Shown: positions 7,911-21,300, counted from the first letter of the stretch. The stretch is 64,000 bases of DNA from a bacterium (GCA_030427205.1 JAUHXC010000019.1:1-64000); one strand, 5' to 3'. Notes: generated from the sequence alone by a model not told the origin. Translations and numbers: made by a program.

Positions 7911-9446
7911 ATGCACGCACATCGCCGCCTCGGCCTCTGGTTGCCCGCCCTGGGGTTCGCCCTGGCCGCGTGCGCCGATCCACCGCCCGAGCCGCCACCC
8001 ACCTGCAACGGCTATCAGGTCGATGGCGACGGCGAGTGCGCCATCCCCGGGCTCGGGCCGGCGAAGGACGTCGAGACGCCCGAGGCGCCCTACGAGCCGC
8101 CGACGATCGACCAGGAGGCCATCGACGCCCAGAACGCCTACTTCCTCAATCAGGAAGGCAGCGGGCAGTTCGAGGTCTACGTCGGCGAACAGAGCCGCAT
8201 CGGCATCCGGGTGATCACCGCTTCGGGTCGACCGGCCCCCGATCACCGCATCGAGTTCGAACTCGTCGAGCTGACCCCCGACCGGCCGTCCGGCGCGCGG
8301 CTCAGCAGCCGCAACGCGGTGAGCAACGAGTTCGGCGTGGCGGACGTGACGCTGGTGGGCGGGCCGAATCCGGCGTTCGTGCAACTCAAGATGACAGCCC
8401 CCGATACGGCCGGGCTGACCTACGACGTCAACATCGTGCAGCGCCCAGAGGGCGTGCCCGATCCCGACGCGCCGGATATTCCGCCGGAGGGCGAGATGGG
8501 CCCCGGCCCGCTCAACTGCATGGACACCAAGGGCAACTACACGATCACCAGCCACTACGCCCCCGCCGCGCTGCTCGGCGACGGCTTCGCCGAGGCGCTC
8601 GACATCGTGCGCCGCGCCCTGAGCGAGCCGGGCGAGTTGGTCGCAGACCTCATCCGGGATCGCATCGGCGGCATCTGGGGCGGGGTGATCCGCGGCGCCA
8701 TCGTGCCGGTGGTCGACTACCTCTTCGAGTACGTCACCGGTAACTTCCTGCCCGATTGGGGTCAGCGGGCGCTGGCGGTGACCGAAGACGTCACGACCAT
8801 CCTCACCCAGCTGGAGATCAGGGGCCGCCTGGGGCTCGGCGATCAGGACCCCGCCGATTGCAGCTTCCAGGGGGTGCACCGTTGGGAGACGCTGGTCTTC
8901 ACCTGGCGCAACGGCTGCGCCGCCGGCGACCCGATGTGCGGTCGCTACGAGGTGCCGCTCGACCGGCTGGGCATCGCCGCGAGCGAGAGCCTCTTCGAAG
9001 GCCGGGTCGTGCGCACCATCGGGCCTTCGGCGACCATCGAGATCGATGCCCACCCGATGCGCATGAACCTCGCGGTGGCGGTGATCTGGTTCCTCGAGGA
9101 GTACGTGCTGCCCGCGCGCATGGGCGCCGACGGCTTCGGCGGGGCGCTGGCGCAGGTGATCCCGTGCGACGCGCTGGGCGATCTGGCGGCCGACTATCTC
9201 GCCGACGTGCCGTTCGTCGGGCTGGCCATCGGGCCCTTCGTGCGCGAAGCCTGCGAGGCGGGTCTCGACGCGGCCGGCGACTGGATCGGCGGCCAGCTGG
9301 TTCAGGGGCTCGAGGTCGAGGCGTTCGAGGTGGCGGGCACCGCGCGCATGCGCGACACCGATACCGACGGCCGCCCCGACCGCATCGAAGAGGGGTCGTG
9401 GAGCGCCGCGCTCAGCGGCACCTTCACCGGCGAGCGCGCGCCCTGA
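7911..9446 (+). CDS. Hypothetical lipoprotein with an Ig-like domain
   Basis: 511 residues, no assigned function. The ATG at 7911 follows CGGAG by eight bases and starts a signal peptide ending in the lipobox AAC. Residues about 80-180 read like a bacterial Ig/big-1 beta-sandwich (IGIRVITASGRPAPDHRIEFELVE, then a GVADVTL strand). The middle section, rich in Gly, Ile and Val (about 230-290), contains amphipathic helices with an IGGIWGGVIRGAIV stretch, and Cys pairs occur later. The C-terminus carries a short DTDTDGRPD motif like a thrombospondin type-3 calcium loop. It faces away from the BMC operon and shares no obvious function with it. Confidence 0.7.
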   Translation: MHAHRRLGLWLPALGFALAACADPPPEPPPTCNGYQVDGDGECAIPGLGPAKDVETPEAPYEPPTIDQEAIDAQNAYFLNQEGSGQFEVYVGEQSRIGIRVITASGRPAPDHRIEFELVELTPDRPSGARLSSRNAVSNEFGVADVTLVGGPNPAFVQLKMTAPDTAGLTYDVNIVQRPEGVPDPDAPDIPPEGEMGPGPLNCMDTKGNYTITSHYAPAALLGDGFAEALDIVRRALSEPGELVADLIRDRIGGIWGGVIRGAIVPVVDYLFEYVTGNFLPDWGQRALAVTEDVTTILTQLEIRGRLGLGDQDPADCSFQGVHRWETLVFTWRNGCAAGDPMCGRYEVPLDRLGIAASESLFEGRVVRTIGPSATIEIDAHPMRMNLAVAVIWFLEEYVLPARMGADGFGGALAQVIPCDALGDLAADYLADVPFVGLAIGPFVREACEAGLDAAGDWIGGQLVQGLEVEAFEVAGTARMRDTDTDGRPDRIEEGSWSAALSGTFTGERAP

Positions 9447-9499
9447 GCCGGCCCCTCCGGCCACGCAGCGGCGATTTGTCGGAATTGCCCGACCGACAC

Positions 9500-9528
9500 T
9501 TGACGCGACCCGCAACCGCTGATAGCTT
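9500..9528 (+). promoter_or_regulatory. Candidate promoter for rpsT
   Basis: TTGACG at 9500-9505, a 17-base spacer and TAGCTT at 9523-9528. The start site would be near 9535, giving a leader of about 70 bases before the rpsT start codon. Confidence 0.5.
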
Positions 9529-9604
9529 CCCGCGTCCCTGACCGCGAGGCCCGCCGGGCCCGGGTTCCAGGCATCCGGTTTTCAGTACTATCGAGAGGTT
9601 GGCT

Positions 9605-9895
9605 GTGCCCAATCACAAGTCTGCGATGAAGCGCGCGCGCCAGAACGAGACGCGTCGCATTCGCAACCGCAAGGTCAAGTCGAGCATGCGCACCGCCGTC
9701 AAGCGGCTGCGCACCGCCATCGCCGAGGGCGACGCCCAGACGGCGAACCAGCACCTGCCCGCCGCCGTGCGGCTCGTGCAGCGGGCGGCGAGCAAGGGCG
9801 TGATTCACGCCAATACCGCTCAGCGTACGGTCAGCCGACTCGTGCGAGCGGTCAACGGCATGGGCGGCGACGAGAAGGCCAGCGCCGCGTCCTGA
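9605..9895 (+). CDS. rpsT: 30S ribosomal protein S20
   Basis: Binds 16S rRNA in the body of the small subunit. 96 residues, highly basic, with PNHKSAMKRARQNETRR at the start and the HANTAQRTVSRLVRAV helix typical of S20. GTG at 9605 is preferred to a TTG two codons earlier because GAGAGG (9593-9598) is then six bases upstream and the product begins like known S20 proteins. Monocistronic and convergent with holA. Confidence 0.95.
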   Translation: MPNHKSAMKRARQNETRRIRNRKVKSSMRTAVKRLRTAIAEGDAQTANQHLPAAVRLVQRAASKGVIHANTAQRTVSRLVRAVNGMGGDEKASAAS

Positions 9896-10003
9896 GGGCG
9901 CCGCTCGGTTCGCCCTGCCCGACGCCACCAGCCCGGCCGCCTCCACCGGCCCGTCTCGCGAACACCGCGCAGATCTCGCGTCGGATGAAGTCCGACCGAC
10001 GGA

Positions 10004-11005
10004 TCAGCTGCGCGGTGCGCAGAGGTCGAGCAGCACCGCTTCGAAGATCAGACCCGACGGCAGCTTGCTGCCTTTGAGCGCGCGGTCTGCCTCGGAGAGC
10101 CGCTCGAGCGCCGCGAGCAGCTCCGCCCGTCGATAGTTGTCGATCTGGCGGACGAAGGCCCGCGTCTTGAAGCCCGGCACACCGGCCAGCTTCGCCGCCT
10201 CCTGAGGCGCAGCGCCCTGATCGCGGGCGGCGCGCCCGATCAACAGCTGGCGGAACTGGTAGATGATCAACGCCAGCAACCGCAGCGGCTCTTCACCCTG
10301 ATCGATGAGCTGATGGCCCCGCTCGAGGGTCTTGGCGACGTTGCGCTCGGCGACGGCGTCGATGAGCTCCCAGACCGTGCGGACCCGGGTATGCGGCACC
10401 GTCTCTTCGACCGCCGCGAGCCCGATCGCAGCCGGCGCGTCGACGAAGAGCACCAGCCGCTCGACCGCCGTATCGAGGGTCGCCAGATCGCGGCCGACCG
10501 CTTCGACGAGCATGGCCGCCGCGTCGGGCTCGATCCGCCGCCCGCGGGCCTCGACCGCGCCCTTCACCCAGCCGACCAGCTCTCGCTCGTGGGGGGTCTT
10601 GCTCTCGACCACCACCCCGCTCTTGGCGACCCGCTTGTACAGCTTGCCCGACTTCTTGACCCGGTCCATCGCCTGAAAGACCAGACAGGCCATGGGGTCG
10701 GGATCGGAGACATACTCGACGAGCTTGTCGAGGCCGCCGCTCTGCTTGAACAGCACCTCGGCGTTGCGCACCCAGACCAGCCGCCGGGGCGCCATCATCG
10801 GCAACGTGCGGGCCGCCTGCACGATGCGCTCGGCGTCGACGTTCTCCCGGGCGTCGAACCGGTCGAGGTTGAAGTCCTCGACCGCGCCGGCGAGCACCGC
10901 CGCCCGCAGGTCGTTCATGAGGCGGCGGGTGATGAAGGCCTCTTCACCGTGCAGCAGGTAGACCGGGGCCTCGCCGCCGGCGAGGGCTTTGGGCAGTCGA
11001 CTCAC
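10004..11005 (-). CDS. holA: DNA polymerase III delta subunit
   Basis: Clamp-loader subunit that opens the sliding clamp. 333 residues with the HolA pattern: PVYLLHGEEAFITRRLMNDL at the N-terminus (the degenerate AAA+ fold lacking a Walker A), the LPMMAPRRLVWVRNAE strand, and the C-terminal collar domain with LALIIYQFRQLLIGRA and LKGSKLPSGLIFEAVLLDLC. GTG start overlapping the lptE stop by four bases (GTGA), so it is translated with lptE; lptE-holA is the conserved order in many Gram-negative bacteria. Confidence 0.93.
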   Translation of the reverse strand: MSRLPKALAGGEAPVYLLHGEEAFITRRLMNDLRAAVLAGAVEDFNLDRFDARENVDAERIVQAARTLPMMAPRRLVWVRNAEVLFKQSGGLDKLVEYVSDPDPMACLVFQAMDRVKKSGKLYKRVAKSGVVVESKTPHERELVGWVKGAVEARGRRIEPDAAAMLVEAVGRDLATLDTAVERLVLFVDAPAAIGLAAVEETVPHTRVRTVWELIDAVAERNVAKTLERGHQLIDQGEEPLRLLALIIYQFRQLLIGRAARDQGAAPQEAAKLAGVPGFKTRAFVRQIDNYRRAELLAALERLSEADRALKGSKLPSGLIFEAVLLDLCAPRS

Positions 11006-11487
11006 AAGAGCTCCGAACGCAGTCGGTCGAGGGCGTCGTCGAGGGCATCGCCCAGCGCCGCCCGGGTCTGGCGGCGATGTTCGGCGCCGATCGGATCGGC
11101 CGAGGGGGCCAGCGGGCGGCTGCGGGCGATCGGGCCGCTCACCGCCAGGGGGCTGCCCTGCGCATCGACCGCGGTGAGCTCGACGATGACCCCCACCGCG
11201 CGCAGGCGCTCGCCGGCGACGGCGTGCACGCTCGGCCGGTCATCGCCGGGGCGTACCCGACCGCGCAGCTCGACCGGAGCGTCAGCGCGGACCAGCACCC
11301 GCTGACGCAAGTGCTCGCGCGCCCACAGGCCGAGGTCGCCCTCTGCGGTGAGGTCGTCGATGACGCCCAGCCGAACCGTGGGCCTGTCGTGCGCGCCGAC
11401 CAATCGATAGCCGCACCCGGTCGCCGCGAGCATCAGCGCCAGGAAGGACCGGACCAGGGCGGCCGGCGGATGGAGTCGACATCGCAT
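11002..11487 (-). CDS. lptE: LptE-like LPS-assembly lipoprotein
   Basis: Probable plug and chaperone of the LptD translocon that inserts LPS in the outer membrane. 161 residues with a signal peptide ending AATGC and the GCGYRL start of the mature protein that marks the family. The sequence is otherwise diverged, so the call leans on the lipobox, the size and the position directly before holA. Divergent from a TPR gene. Confidence 0.75.
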   Translation of the reverse strand: MRCRLHPPAALVRSFLALMLAATGCGYRLVGAHDRPTVRLGVIDDLTAEGDLGLWAREHLRQRVLVRADAPVELRGRVRPGDDRPSVHAVAGERLRAVGVIVELTAVDAQGSPLAVSGPIARSRPLAPSADPIGAEHRRQTRAALGDALDDALDRLRSELL

Positions 11488-11585
11488 CGAGCCGGGGTAG
11501 CACGACGCCCGAGCGGCTACAAGCGCCGGCGACGGCCTTGGCCCCGGCCCGTCCGAGCGGTAGATTCCGACCCGGAGGCATGCCG

Positions 11586-12368
11586 ATGTACGTGTTCTGC
11601 ACCTGGCTCTTGGGCCTGACGATCAACCTCGCGCCCACCAACCCCGACCAGCTCGGCGGAGAGAGCGGCGTGGCGGCGCATATCGCCGGCCTCGAAGCCG
11701 CCGCCGAGTCTCGGAGCGACGACCCCGAAGCCGCCCTGCGCCTCGCCCAGACCCTCGGGGCTCATCGGCGCTACGACGACGCGCTGAAGTGGATCAAGAC
11801 GGCGGCCGAGCGCGGGGCCCATCCCCTGCGGCTGCAGCTCGTGGCGGGTGACGTGCACCTGGCCGCCGAGCGCTACGAGTTCGCGCTCGCGGCGTACTTC
11901 GAGGTCGCGAGCGCGGCGCCGGAGAACGGCTACGCCCACCTGCGCATGTGGCGGGTCATGCGCGAGGCCGACATCCTGCCGCCCAACGTGGATCAGGGGC
12001 GCCTGAAGGGCTACCTGCGCGACGCGGGCTACCATGTGCCCGAGCGTCGTCTGCGGCCGCCGCGCACACCGATGGCCCGTCAACTCGCCGACCGGGCCTA
12101 CGACGCGCTCAAGCAGGGGCGCTTCGGCGAGGCGCTCGACGGCTTCGCCGCGGCTCTGGCCAATGACGACGGCTATCCCCCGGCCTATCGGGGCATGGGC
12201 ATCGCCTACGCGCGCCAGGGCAAAGACCGACAGGCGCGGTCGGCGTATCGGATTTACCTCACACTCGTCACACGGGAGACCCGGGAGAGCCGGGAGGTGC
12301 GCCGCCTGCTGTCGGACGCCGCTCGGCGGCGCGGGTTGAACGCCGAGCGGGGCCGCCGGACGCCGTGA
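11586..12368 (+). CDS. TPR-repeat protein
   Basis: 260 residues, function unknown. The ATG at 11586 is chosen over 11580 because GGAGG (11574-11578) is then seven bases away. It begins with a hydrophobic stretch (MYVFCTWLLGLTINL) that could be a signal or anchor segment, followed by two blocks of tetratricopeptide repeats: about 30-120 (ALRLAQTLGAHRRYDDALKW and on) and 175-230 (AYDALKQGRFGEALDGF, PPAYRGMGIAYARQGKDRQA). The block between is Pro/Arg-rich. Such proteins usually scaffold envelope complexes; nothing nearby names the partner. Confidence 0.7.
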   Translation: MYVFCTWLLGLTINLAPTNPDQLGGESGVAAHIAGLEAAAESRSDDPEAALRLAQTLGAHRRYDDALKWIKTAAERGAHPLRLQLVAGDVHLAAERYEFALAAYFEVASAAPENGYAHLRMWRVMREADILPPNVDQGRLKGYLRDAGYHVPERRLRPPRTPMARQLADRAYDALKQGRFGEALDGFAAALANDDGYPPAYRGMGIAYARQGKDRQARSAYRIYLTLVTRETRESREVRRLLSDAARRRGLNAERGRRTP

Positions 12369-12474
12369 GCGCGCGGCGAAAAAAGTTGCCCTGGATCCGG
12401 TGCGTGCCACAACTACATCATCCCCTGACGGCGCGCGGCGCGCCGCAGAACAGATTGTCGCTCCGGAGAACACA

Positions 12475-15045
<2,571 letters not shown>

Positions 15046-15058
15046 CCGAGATCGAGCC

Positions 15059-15077
15059 GGGGCGGTGCATCCGCCCC
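15059..15077 (+). terminator. Hairpin after the thrombospondin-repeat lipoprotein gene
   Basis: GGGGCGG-TGCAT-CCGCCCC, a perfect 7-bp GC stem with a 5-base loop, 14 bases after the stop codon. There is no clear T-run behind it, so termination efficiency is uncertain. Confidence 0.4.
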
Positions 15078-15203
15078 TCTCCCCTGCCCGCTCGCGCCGC
15101 GCTCTGGCGGCGCCGCCCCATCCGCCGTTGCGTCGACCCGGCCGCTTCTGGGATACCCATGCCGTATCGAGCACGGCGGTTCGGCCGCCGACGAGGAGTG
15201 AAG

Positions 15204-15812
15204 ATGATCGGTTCGGGCTGGACGCGTCGCGTGGGCGCGGTGGTGATGACCTTGGGGCTCGCGGCCTGCGGCGGCGACGACGGCGGGGAGCCCGATCCCT
15301 TGCTGGGGATCTTCGAGATCACGAGCCAGACCCTCAGCGAGGATGGCTGCGAGGCGCCGATGCCGCTCGTCGACCCGTCGAGTTGCTTCGCGTGCGTGGT
15401 CGAGAAGCCGTTCTTCAAGGTCAAGCGGCAGACCTTCTTCGGGTCGAGCTTCCTCAGCGTCGTCGACTGCGACAACGCGACGACGTGCGACGACGACGAG
15501 GACGATCCGGACACCGTCGATCTGGGCGGGGCCATCCTCGAGCGCAAGGAGGGCGGCGCCTGGGTCGGCAACGCCTACGCGGCGAGCTATGGCGGGGCGA
15601 GCTGCAGCTATCAGGAGACCGAGTGGCGGCTCGCAGAGAACGCCGACGGGGTCACCCTGACCCGCACGGTGCTGCGGGCGACCCCCGACTCGCCGAGCGG
15701 CATGCTGATGGACGACGCGTGCCTCGACCTGACCGACAACCCGCCGCCGCGGGACGAGCTCGAGTGCGACGCGCTCGAGACGGTCGAGGCGATGGCGGCC
15801 GTCGAGATGTGA
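15204..15812 (+). CDS. Small hypothetical lipoprotein
   Basis: 202 residues, unrecognised. The ATG at 15204 has AGGAG five bases upstream and begins a signal peptide ending in AAC (lipobox LAAC). The mature part is acidic with eight or more cysteines and a DDDEDDPD acidic loop. Strand-like segments (WVGNAYAASYGGASCSY, VTLTRTVLRA) suggest a small beta-barrel or lipocalin-like fold, but this is only an impression. It is convergent with the aminopeptidase gene 10 bases away. Confidence 0.65.
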   Translation: MIGSGWTRRVGAVVMTLGLAACGGDDGGEPDPLLGIFEITSQTLSEDGCEAPMPLVDPSSCFACVVEKPFFKVKRQTFFGSSFLSVVDCDNATTCDDDEDDPDTVDLGGAILERKEGGAWVGNAYAASYGGASCSYQETEWRLAENADGVTLTRTVLRATPDSPSGMLMDDACLDLTDNPPPRDELECDALETVEAMAAVEM

Positions 15813-15822
15813 GCCGCGGCGC

Positions 15823-18270
15823 TCAGGCGCCCGTGCCCTCCCCTGCCCCGTCGGCGCCCGCCTTCTCTCCAGCGCCCTGGGTGCCCTCCAGGCGCCCGAT
15901 CGCCTCGCGGATGTACCGCTGCACCAGCGCGAAGCGCTCCGACCCGTGGGCCCGGCGCAGGGGCTCTACGAGCGATTTCTGCCCCAGGGCGGCCGCGGCG
16001 TGCACCGCCGAGATGCGCACATGGAACTCGGCGTCGGTCAGCCGGGCTTCGATGGTCTCGCGGATGCGGCGGCTCACCTTGCGGTCGATGCCCTCGATCT
16101 TGCCCAGGCGGGCCAGCCCGGCCAGCGCCGCCCGCCGCACGCCCTTGGCGTGGCCCTTCTCGGTGCGCAGCGCCAGCTCGTCGACCGCGTCGACGTCGTC
16201 CTGGGCCGCCAGGCCGCCGATGGCCGCCACGGCGATGCGCTCCCGCGGCGAGCGGTGGTCGAGGTAGCGCCGCAGGACCGCCGCGGCGGCGGCGTCGCGG
16301 ATCGCGCCGATGCCGCCGAGCAGCGCGGCCCGGACGCGCGGGCTCTGCTCTTCGACCAGCAGCCCTTCGATGGTCTTGACCCAGCCGCCGTCGGCGCCGT
16401 GCCCGAGGCCGGCCCCCGCCGCGCAGCGCACCCGCACATGCGCGTCGTCGCGGGCGATGTCGAGCAGCGCCTTGCGGGCGGCGTCGGAGCGGTGGGCCCC
16501 GAGCGCTTCGGCGGCGCCCATGCGCACCACCCACGCCGGATCGGCCTTCGCGCACTCGGCCAGGACACGGGTATTGGCCGCCGTGCCCCGCTCGCCGAGC
16601 AGCCGGGCGGTGCGCAGCCGCAGCGCGATGGGCGCCCGGTCCGGATCGAGGCGGGCGGCGAGCCCGCGATCGGACTCGGCGCTCTCGTCGATCTCGACGA
16701 GGCAGTGGGCCTCGGGATCGAGGGCGACCCAGGCCGGCGGGTGCGGGCAGGCGATGGTCTGGGTGCGCTGACCCGGGGCGATGTGGATCGTCTGGCGGCG
16801 GACCTCGCCGGCGACCGCGATCGCCAGGACGACATCCAGCGCCTGGGGGCCGTCGTCGGTGCGGGCGAGCTGCAGCTCGAGCCCCACCGCCGGGCGCCAG
16901 CTCCACTCGACCTTCAGCTCGATGTGCCCCGAGCGGTAGATGAACTGCTCGAAGAAGTCGGTGAGGTCGGCGCCGGTGGCGTCTTCGAAGGCCCGCCGCA
17001 GGTCGGCGGTCTCGGCGGCGGTGCCGGCGCAGCGCTTGACGTACAGCCGCAGGCCGCGCCAGAAGCCGTACTCACCGAGCTGGGCCCGCAGGGTGTGCAG
17101 GGTCAGCGCGCCCTTCTCGTAGGCGTGGGTATCGAAGAGCACGTAGGGGTGCACATAGCGCCGGGTGACGACCGGGCGCACGTAGCGCTTCGCCGCGTCG
17201 GCGAGGTAGCTGCCGCGGTAGCTGGTGAGCATGTCGACGAAGCGCGCCTCACCGTCGAGCGCGCCCATGGTCAGCATGTCGAAGTAGGTGGCGAACGACT
17301 CGTTGAGCCAGATCTGAGGCCAGCCGCGGGGCGCGATGAGGTCGCCGAACCACTGGTGGGCCAGCTCGTGGGCCACCAGCCGCTCGAGCTCTTCTTCGGC
17401 GACGTACTTCGCCGGCACCAGCGCGTTGTCGGTCAGGCTGGTGAGGGTCGTGTTCTCCATGCCGCCCCACATGAAGTCGCGCAAGAAGACGTGGCCGTAG
17501 CGGGGGTAGGGATAGGGCCGGCCGGTGGCGGTGCCGATCCAGTGGATCATCTCGGGCACCCGGGCGAAGAGCGCGCGGGCGTCGTCTTCGCGGCCGCGGG
17601 GCACGTAGTCGATCAGGGTGACCGGCCCGCCCTCGCGCTTCAGCTCGACGAGGTCGTCGACGACCAGCGTCAGCAGGTAGAGCGCGTGCGGGGTCGCGTG
17701 GCGCCAGTGGAAGCGGTGGTGCGCGTCGTCGACGCCCTCGGCCCAGGCGAGCGGCTCGCCGTTGGAGACGGCGATGTGGCTGCGCGGCACGGTGGCGCTC
17801 ACCTCGGAGGTCACCATGTGCTGTGGCGCGTCGAAGCAGGGGAACCAGTGGTGGTGGTCCTCCATGGCGCCCTGGGTCCACGCCTGGGCGGTCTCGCCGT
17901 CGACGAAGTACAGCCCCAGCGTCGGCCGGGCTTCGAACCAGAGGGTGATCTCGGCGGTCTCGTCGGCCTCGAGCGGCGGATCGATCAAGACGTCGACGCC
18001 GTGGGCGTGGGCGATGACCGGGCGCTCTTCGCCGTCGACGGTGGCTCGGGTCACGGTCATGTCGGCCGCGTCGAAGGGCACGGCGGCGACGTTGGCGGCG
18101 AGCACGATCACGCTGTGGGTCACATGGCCCGAGACGGTCTTCTGCGCCGGATCGAGCTCGACGGAGAGCGCCACGTGCGTCGGCTGGACCGGCACGGGTC
18201 GGCGGCGGTCGAGGCGGGCGCCGGGTTCGATGAACGAGCGGATGGGGGTCGGTTCGATCGGGGCGCTCAC
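15823..18270 (-). CDS. M1-family zinc aminopeptidase with C-terminal HEAT repeats
   Basis: Removes N-terminal residues from peptides. 815 residues. The GTG start has GGAG five bases upstream; there is no signal peptide, so a cytoplasmic location is likely. Domain order: beta-sandwich (about 20-200), the exopeptidase motif GGMEN (about 271-275), the zinc site HELAH (His301, Glu302, His305) with the third ligand Glu324 in NESFATYF, the rest of the catalytic domain to about 450, then beta-sandwich and a series of HEAT-like helical pairs (about 560-800) instead of the usual ERAP-type cap. The C-terminal 20 residues are Gly/Ala/Glu-rich. The fold and activity are secure; the substrate is not. Confidence 0.92.
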   Translation of the reverse strand: MSAPIEPTPIRSFIEPGARLDRRRPVPVQPTHVALSVELDPAQKTVSGHVTHSVIVLAANVAAVPFDAADMTVTRATVDGEERPVIAHAHGVDVLIDPPLEADETAEITLWFEARPTLGLYFVDGETAQAWTQGAMEDHHHWFPCFDAPQHMVTSEVSATVPRSHIAVSNGEPLAWAEGVDDAHHRFHWRHATPHALYLLTLVVDDLVELKREGGPVTLIDYVPRGREDDARALFARVPEMIHWIGTATGRPYPYPRYGHVFLRDFMWGGMENTTLTSLTDNALVPAKYVAEEELERLVAHELAHQWFGDLIAPRGWPQIWLNESFATYFDMLTMGALDGEARFVDMLTSYRGSYLADAAKRYVRPVVTRRYVHPYVLFDTHAYEKGALTLHTLRAQLGEYGFWRGLRLYVKRCAGTAAETADLRRAFEDATGADLTDFFEQFIYRSGHIELKVEWSWRPAVGLELQLARTDDGPQALDVVLAIAVAGEVRRQTIHIAPGQRTQTIACPHPPAWVALDPEAHCLVEIDESAESDRGLAARLDPDRAPIALRLRTARLLGERGTAANTRVLAECAKADPAWVVRMGAAEALGAHRSDAARKALLDIARDDAHVRVRCAAGAGLGHGADGGWVKTIEGLLVEEQSPRVRAALLGGIGAIRDAAAAAVLRRYLDHRSPRERIAVAAIGGLAAQDDVDAVDELALRTEKGHAKGVRRAALAGLARLGKIEGIDRKVSRRIRETIEARLTDAEFHVRISAVHAAAALGQKSLVEPLRRAHGSERFALVQRYIREAIGRLEGTQGAGEKAGADGAGEGTGA

Positions 18271-18385
18271 GGCAGCTCCGCAGTCCGGATGAGAGGGCGG
18301 CAGTCTAGCAGATCGTACACCGGGCCGGGCTCATCGAATGGCGCCGGTCGATCGGGGCCGCTCGACCGGCGCCCGCCCGGGCCGC

Positions 18386-21300
18386 TCAGCCGTAGGGGTC
18401 GACCGGCGGCGGCGCGGGCTCGGCGGGTGCGTCTTCGGCGGGCGCATCTTCGGCGGGCTCGGCGGGCACGTCGCCGTAGGGATCGGCCGGCGCGGCGGGC
18501 GCAGCGTCACCCGCGAACGGATCGGCCGGCGCGGCGAGCGGCGCGGGCAGCGGCTTCACGCCGGCTTCGAGGGCGGCCCGATCGAGCGGCGGGCCGTAGA
18601 CCACCCAGCGGGCCCAATGATGCGGGTGGTGCGCCGCCGGGCCGCCGACGGCCGGATCGATCACCGCGGCCATCGCCTGCTGTTCACCAAAGATCGCCGA
18701 GCGCAGCGGCGTGCCGATGGCCAGCCGGCGGGCGAGCTCGCCGGGGCCCTCGCGGGCGGGCAACGCGGGCAGGACGAGGGTGGTGGTGCCCGCCGCCCGC
18801 AGCGCCGCGCCCAACGCCCGAATACCGCGGGCGGCGCCCACCGGATCGAGCGCGACGACCGCCGCGGCCCCGCTGGGCAGCTCGGCGAGGTCGGCGCCGC
18901 CCAGGCGCTCGTAGGCCGTGCCGCCGGGCTCGGGGCTGGTGACGAACGCGCCCGCGTCGAGCTCGACCGGGCTGCCCACCAGCAACGTCTCGGTGCCCAG
19001 CAGCGCGGCGCCGAGGCCGGCGGAGGTGCTCGAGACCCCTTCGATGGCGGCGAAACCCTGCGCCCCGGCGAAGGTCGGCGCCATGGCGATCGGCTCGGCG
19101 CAGCTCGCCCCGGCGGGACAGCCCGTCTCGGCCGGCGCGAGCGGCCCGAAGAGGCCCAGGGCGACGCCGGTCTCCTTCTTCTCGCCGGCGGTCTGCACCG
19201 GCAGCGCGTAGGTCGCGGTGAAGCGCGCGCCGAAGAAGACCGGCGGCTTGCCATCGGCGACGCGCGGAGGCGCCTCGATGACCAGCGCGTCGAGCGGGAA
19301 GCGGGCCAGCGGCCCGTCGACGACGACCCGCAGCTTCAGGGCCGACAGCGTCTCGCTCAGCGCCTTGTCCCGGGCGAAGGGCACGACCACGCGCGCGGCG
19401 GCCTCCAGCGCCTTCCAGTCGGCGGCGTTGGGATCCTTGGGGCGCCGCTTCTGCGGCTGCCAGTCGGCCGGCGCCTCGGCGATGGCGGCCAGGGCCGGGG
19501 CCAGGGCCTTGTCGAGCGCGGCGGCGGCGGGCAGGTCGTAGTGGCGGATCTTGCCGTCGGGCAGGACGATCCACAGGTGCCCGGCGTCGGCGTCGATGCG
19601 ATAGCGCAGGAGCGCCTCGCCCGCCGGCACCGCGGCGAGCGCCGGGCCGGGGGCGTAGTAGTCCACGAAGTGCGGATCGGCCTCGGCGGTGGCGGCGACC
19701 GCCTTGCGCAGCGCGCCTTCGGCCTCGCGCAGCGACTGGGTCGCGGCGACCCGCTCGGCGGTGACGACGGCCTCGTCGGCGAGCACGGTGCGCAGCGCGC
19801 CGATGCGGGCGTAGGCCGCGCGGGTCGCGCGGTCGCTCTCGGGCAGGCGCCGCACGGCCTCGGCGCCGTCGAGCGCCGGGCGCAGGCGCCACAGGTCGGC
19901 CCAGCGGGCGGCGGCGAGGGCCGCCTTGTGGTGGGTCACGGCGTCGGCCTTGTCTTTGCGGGCGCTGGCCGCGAGCGCCCCGGGCAGCGCGTCGGCGAAG
20001 CCCGAGGGGTCGCGGGGCATGGCCAGGGTGCGCACGTCGAGGGTCGCCCCGCGCGCGGGCTGCTCGCCGGCGGCGTCGACGTAGCGATCGGCGGCCTGAC
20101 GCCACGCGCCGGCGGCGTCGAGCCAGTCGCGACCGGCGGCGGCGATCTGACCGTCGAGGGCCTGCACCCGCCACACCAGCATCGGGTCGGGGTATTCGAG
20201 CACCAGCGAGCGCGCCGGGCGCAGCGCAGCGGCGGCGCCTCGGGTATCGCCCTGCGCCAGCTGGGCGGCGGCGAGGCAGGTCCGGCCGACGATCTGGGCC
20301 CGGCGCAGGTGGGGCAGGGTCAGCTGCGGCACGAGCAGCTTGAGCGCGGGGATGGCCTCCGCCGAGCGGTCGGCCCGCACCAGCGCGCAGTTCTGGAGGA
20401 TGCGGGCCACCCGCCCGTCCATGGCGGCCTTGGCCTTCTCGAGCGCGGCTCGCGCGCCCTCGGCGTCGCCCGCTTCGCTCAGCGCGACGGCCATCACCCG
20501 GGCGATGTGCGGATCGGCGGGGGCCAGCTCGGCGGCGAAGCGCATCCGCTCGACGACGTGGGCCTCGTGACCGGCCTGATCGAGCGCGGCGGCGGCCAGC
20601 AGGTGCAGCCGGGCCCGCAGCGGGCGCTGCTCTTCATGCACCTGGGCGTCGCGCAGCGCCTGCAGGCCGGCGTTGGCGTGGGCGAAGACCTTGGCCGGCT
20701 CGCCGCGGACCAGCCGCGCCCGGCCGATCGCGTGATGCGCCTGCGCCCTCTGCGGCGCGTCGGCCGAGGCGGGCAGCGCCGCGAGCGCGAACTGCAGCGC
20801 GGCCTCGGTATCGCCGGCGGCCAGCACGACCCGCGAGAGCTCCAGCTCGGCGCCGGCGGTCTGCGCCGGATCGGCGAGGCTGCCTTCGTAGGCGGTGCGC
20901 ACCTGATCGTAGGCCGCCCGCGCGGCGTCGAACCGCCCGCGGCGCTCGGCGATGCGGCCCATGAGCCGGGTCAGCTCGACCCGCACGATCTGGCGCTGGC
21001 GCTTGACCTCGGGGGCCTTGTCGCTGGGCGTGGTGATGGCCACCGCCTCGTCCTCGGCCAGCGCGGCGAGCAGCAGGCGCGCTTCGTCGATCACCCGGGT
21101 CGCCTCGTCGAGCTCGCCCTCGTCGGTGCGCTTCTCGGCGGTCTCGATGAGGGCCTCGGCCGCCTGCTCCATGGTGCGCAGGTGCCGGCCGGTGCGCATG
21201 ACCACCTCGCCCATCTCGCGCATCTCGCGGGTGTAGGCGACCATGTCGTCGATGCTGCCGTCGGCGAGGTGGGCCCGCACCATCTGGTCGGCCACCAGCG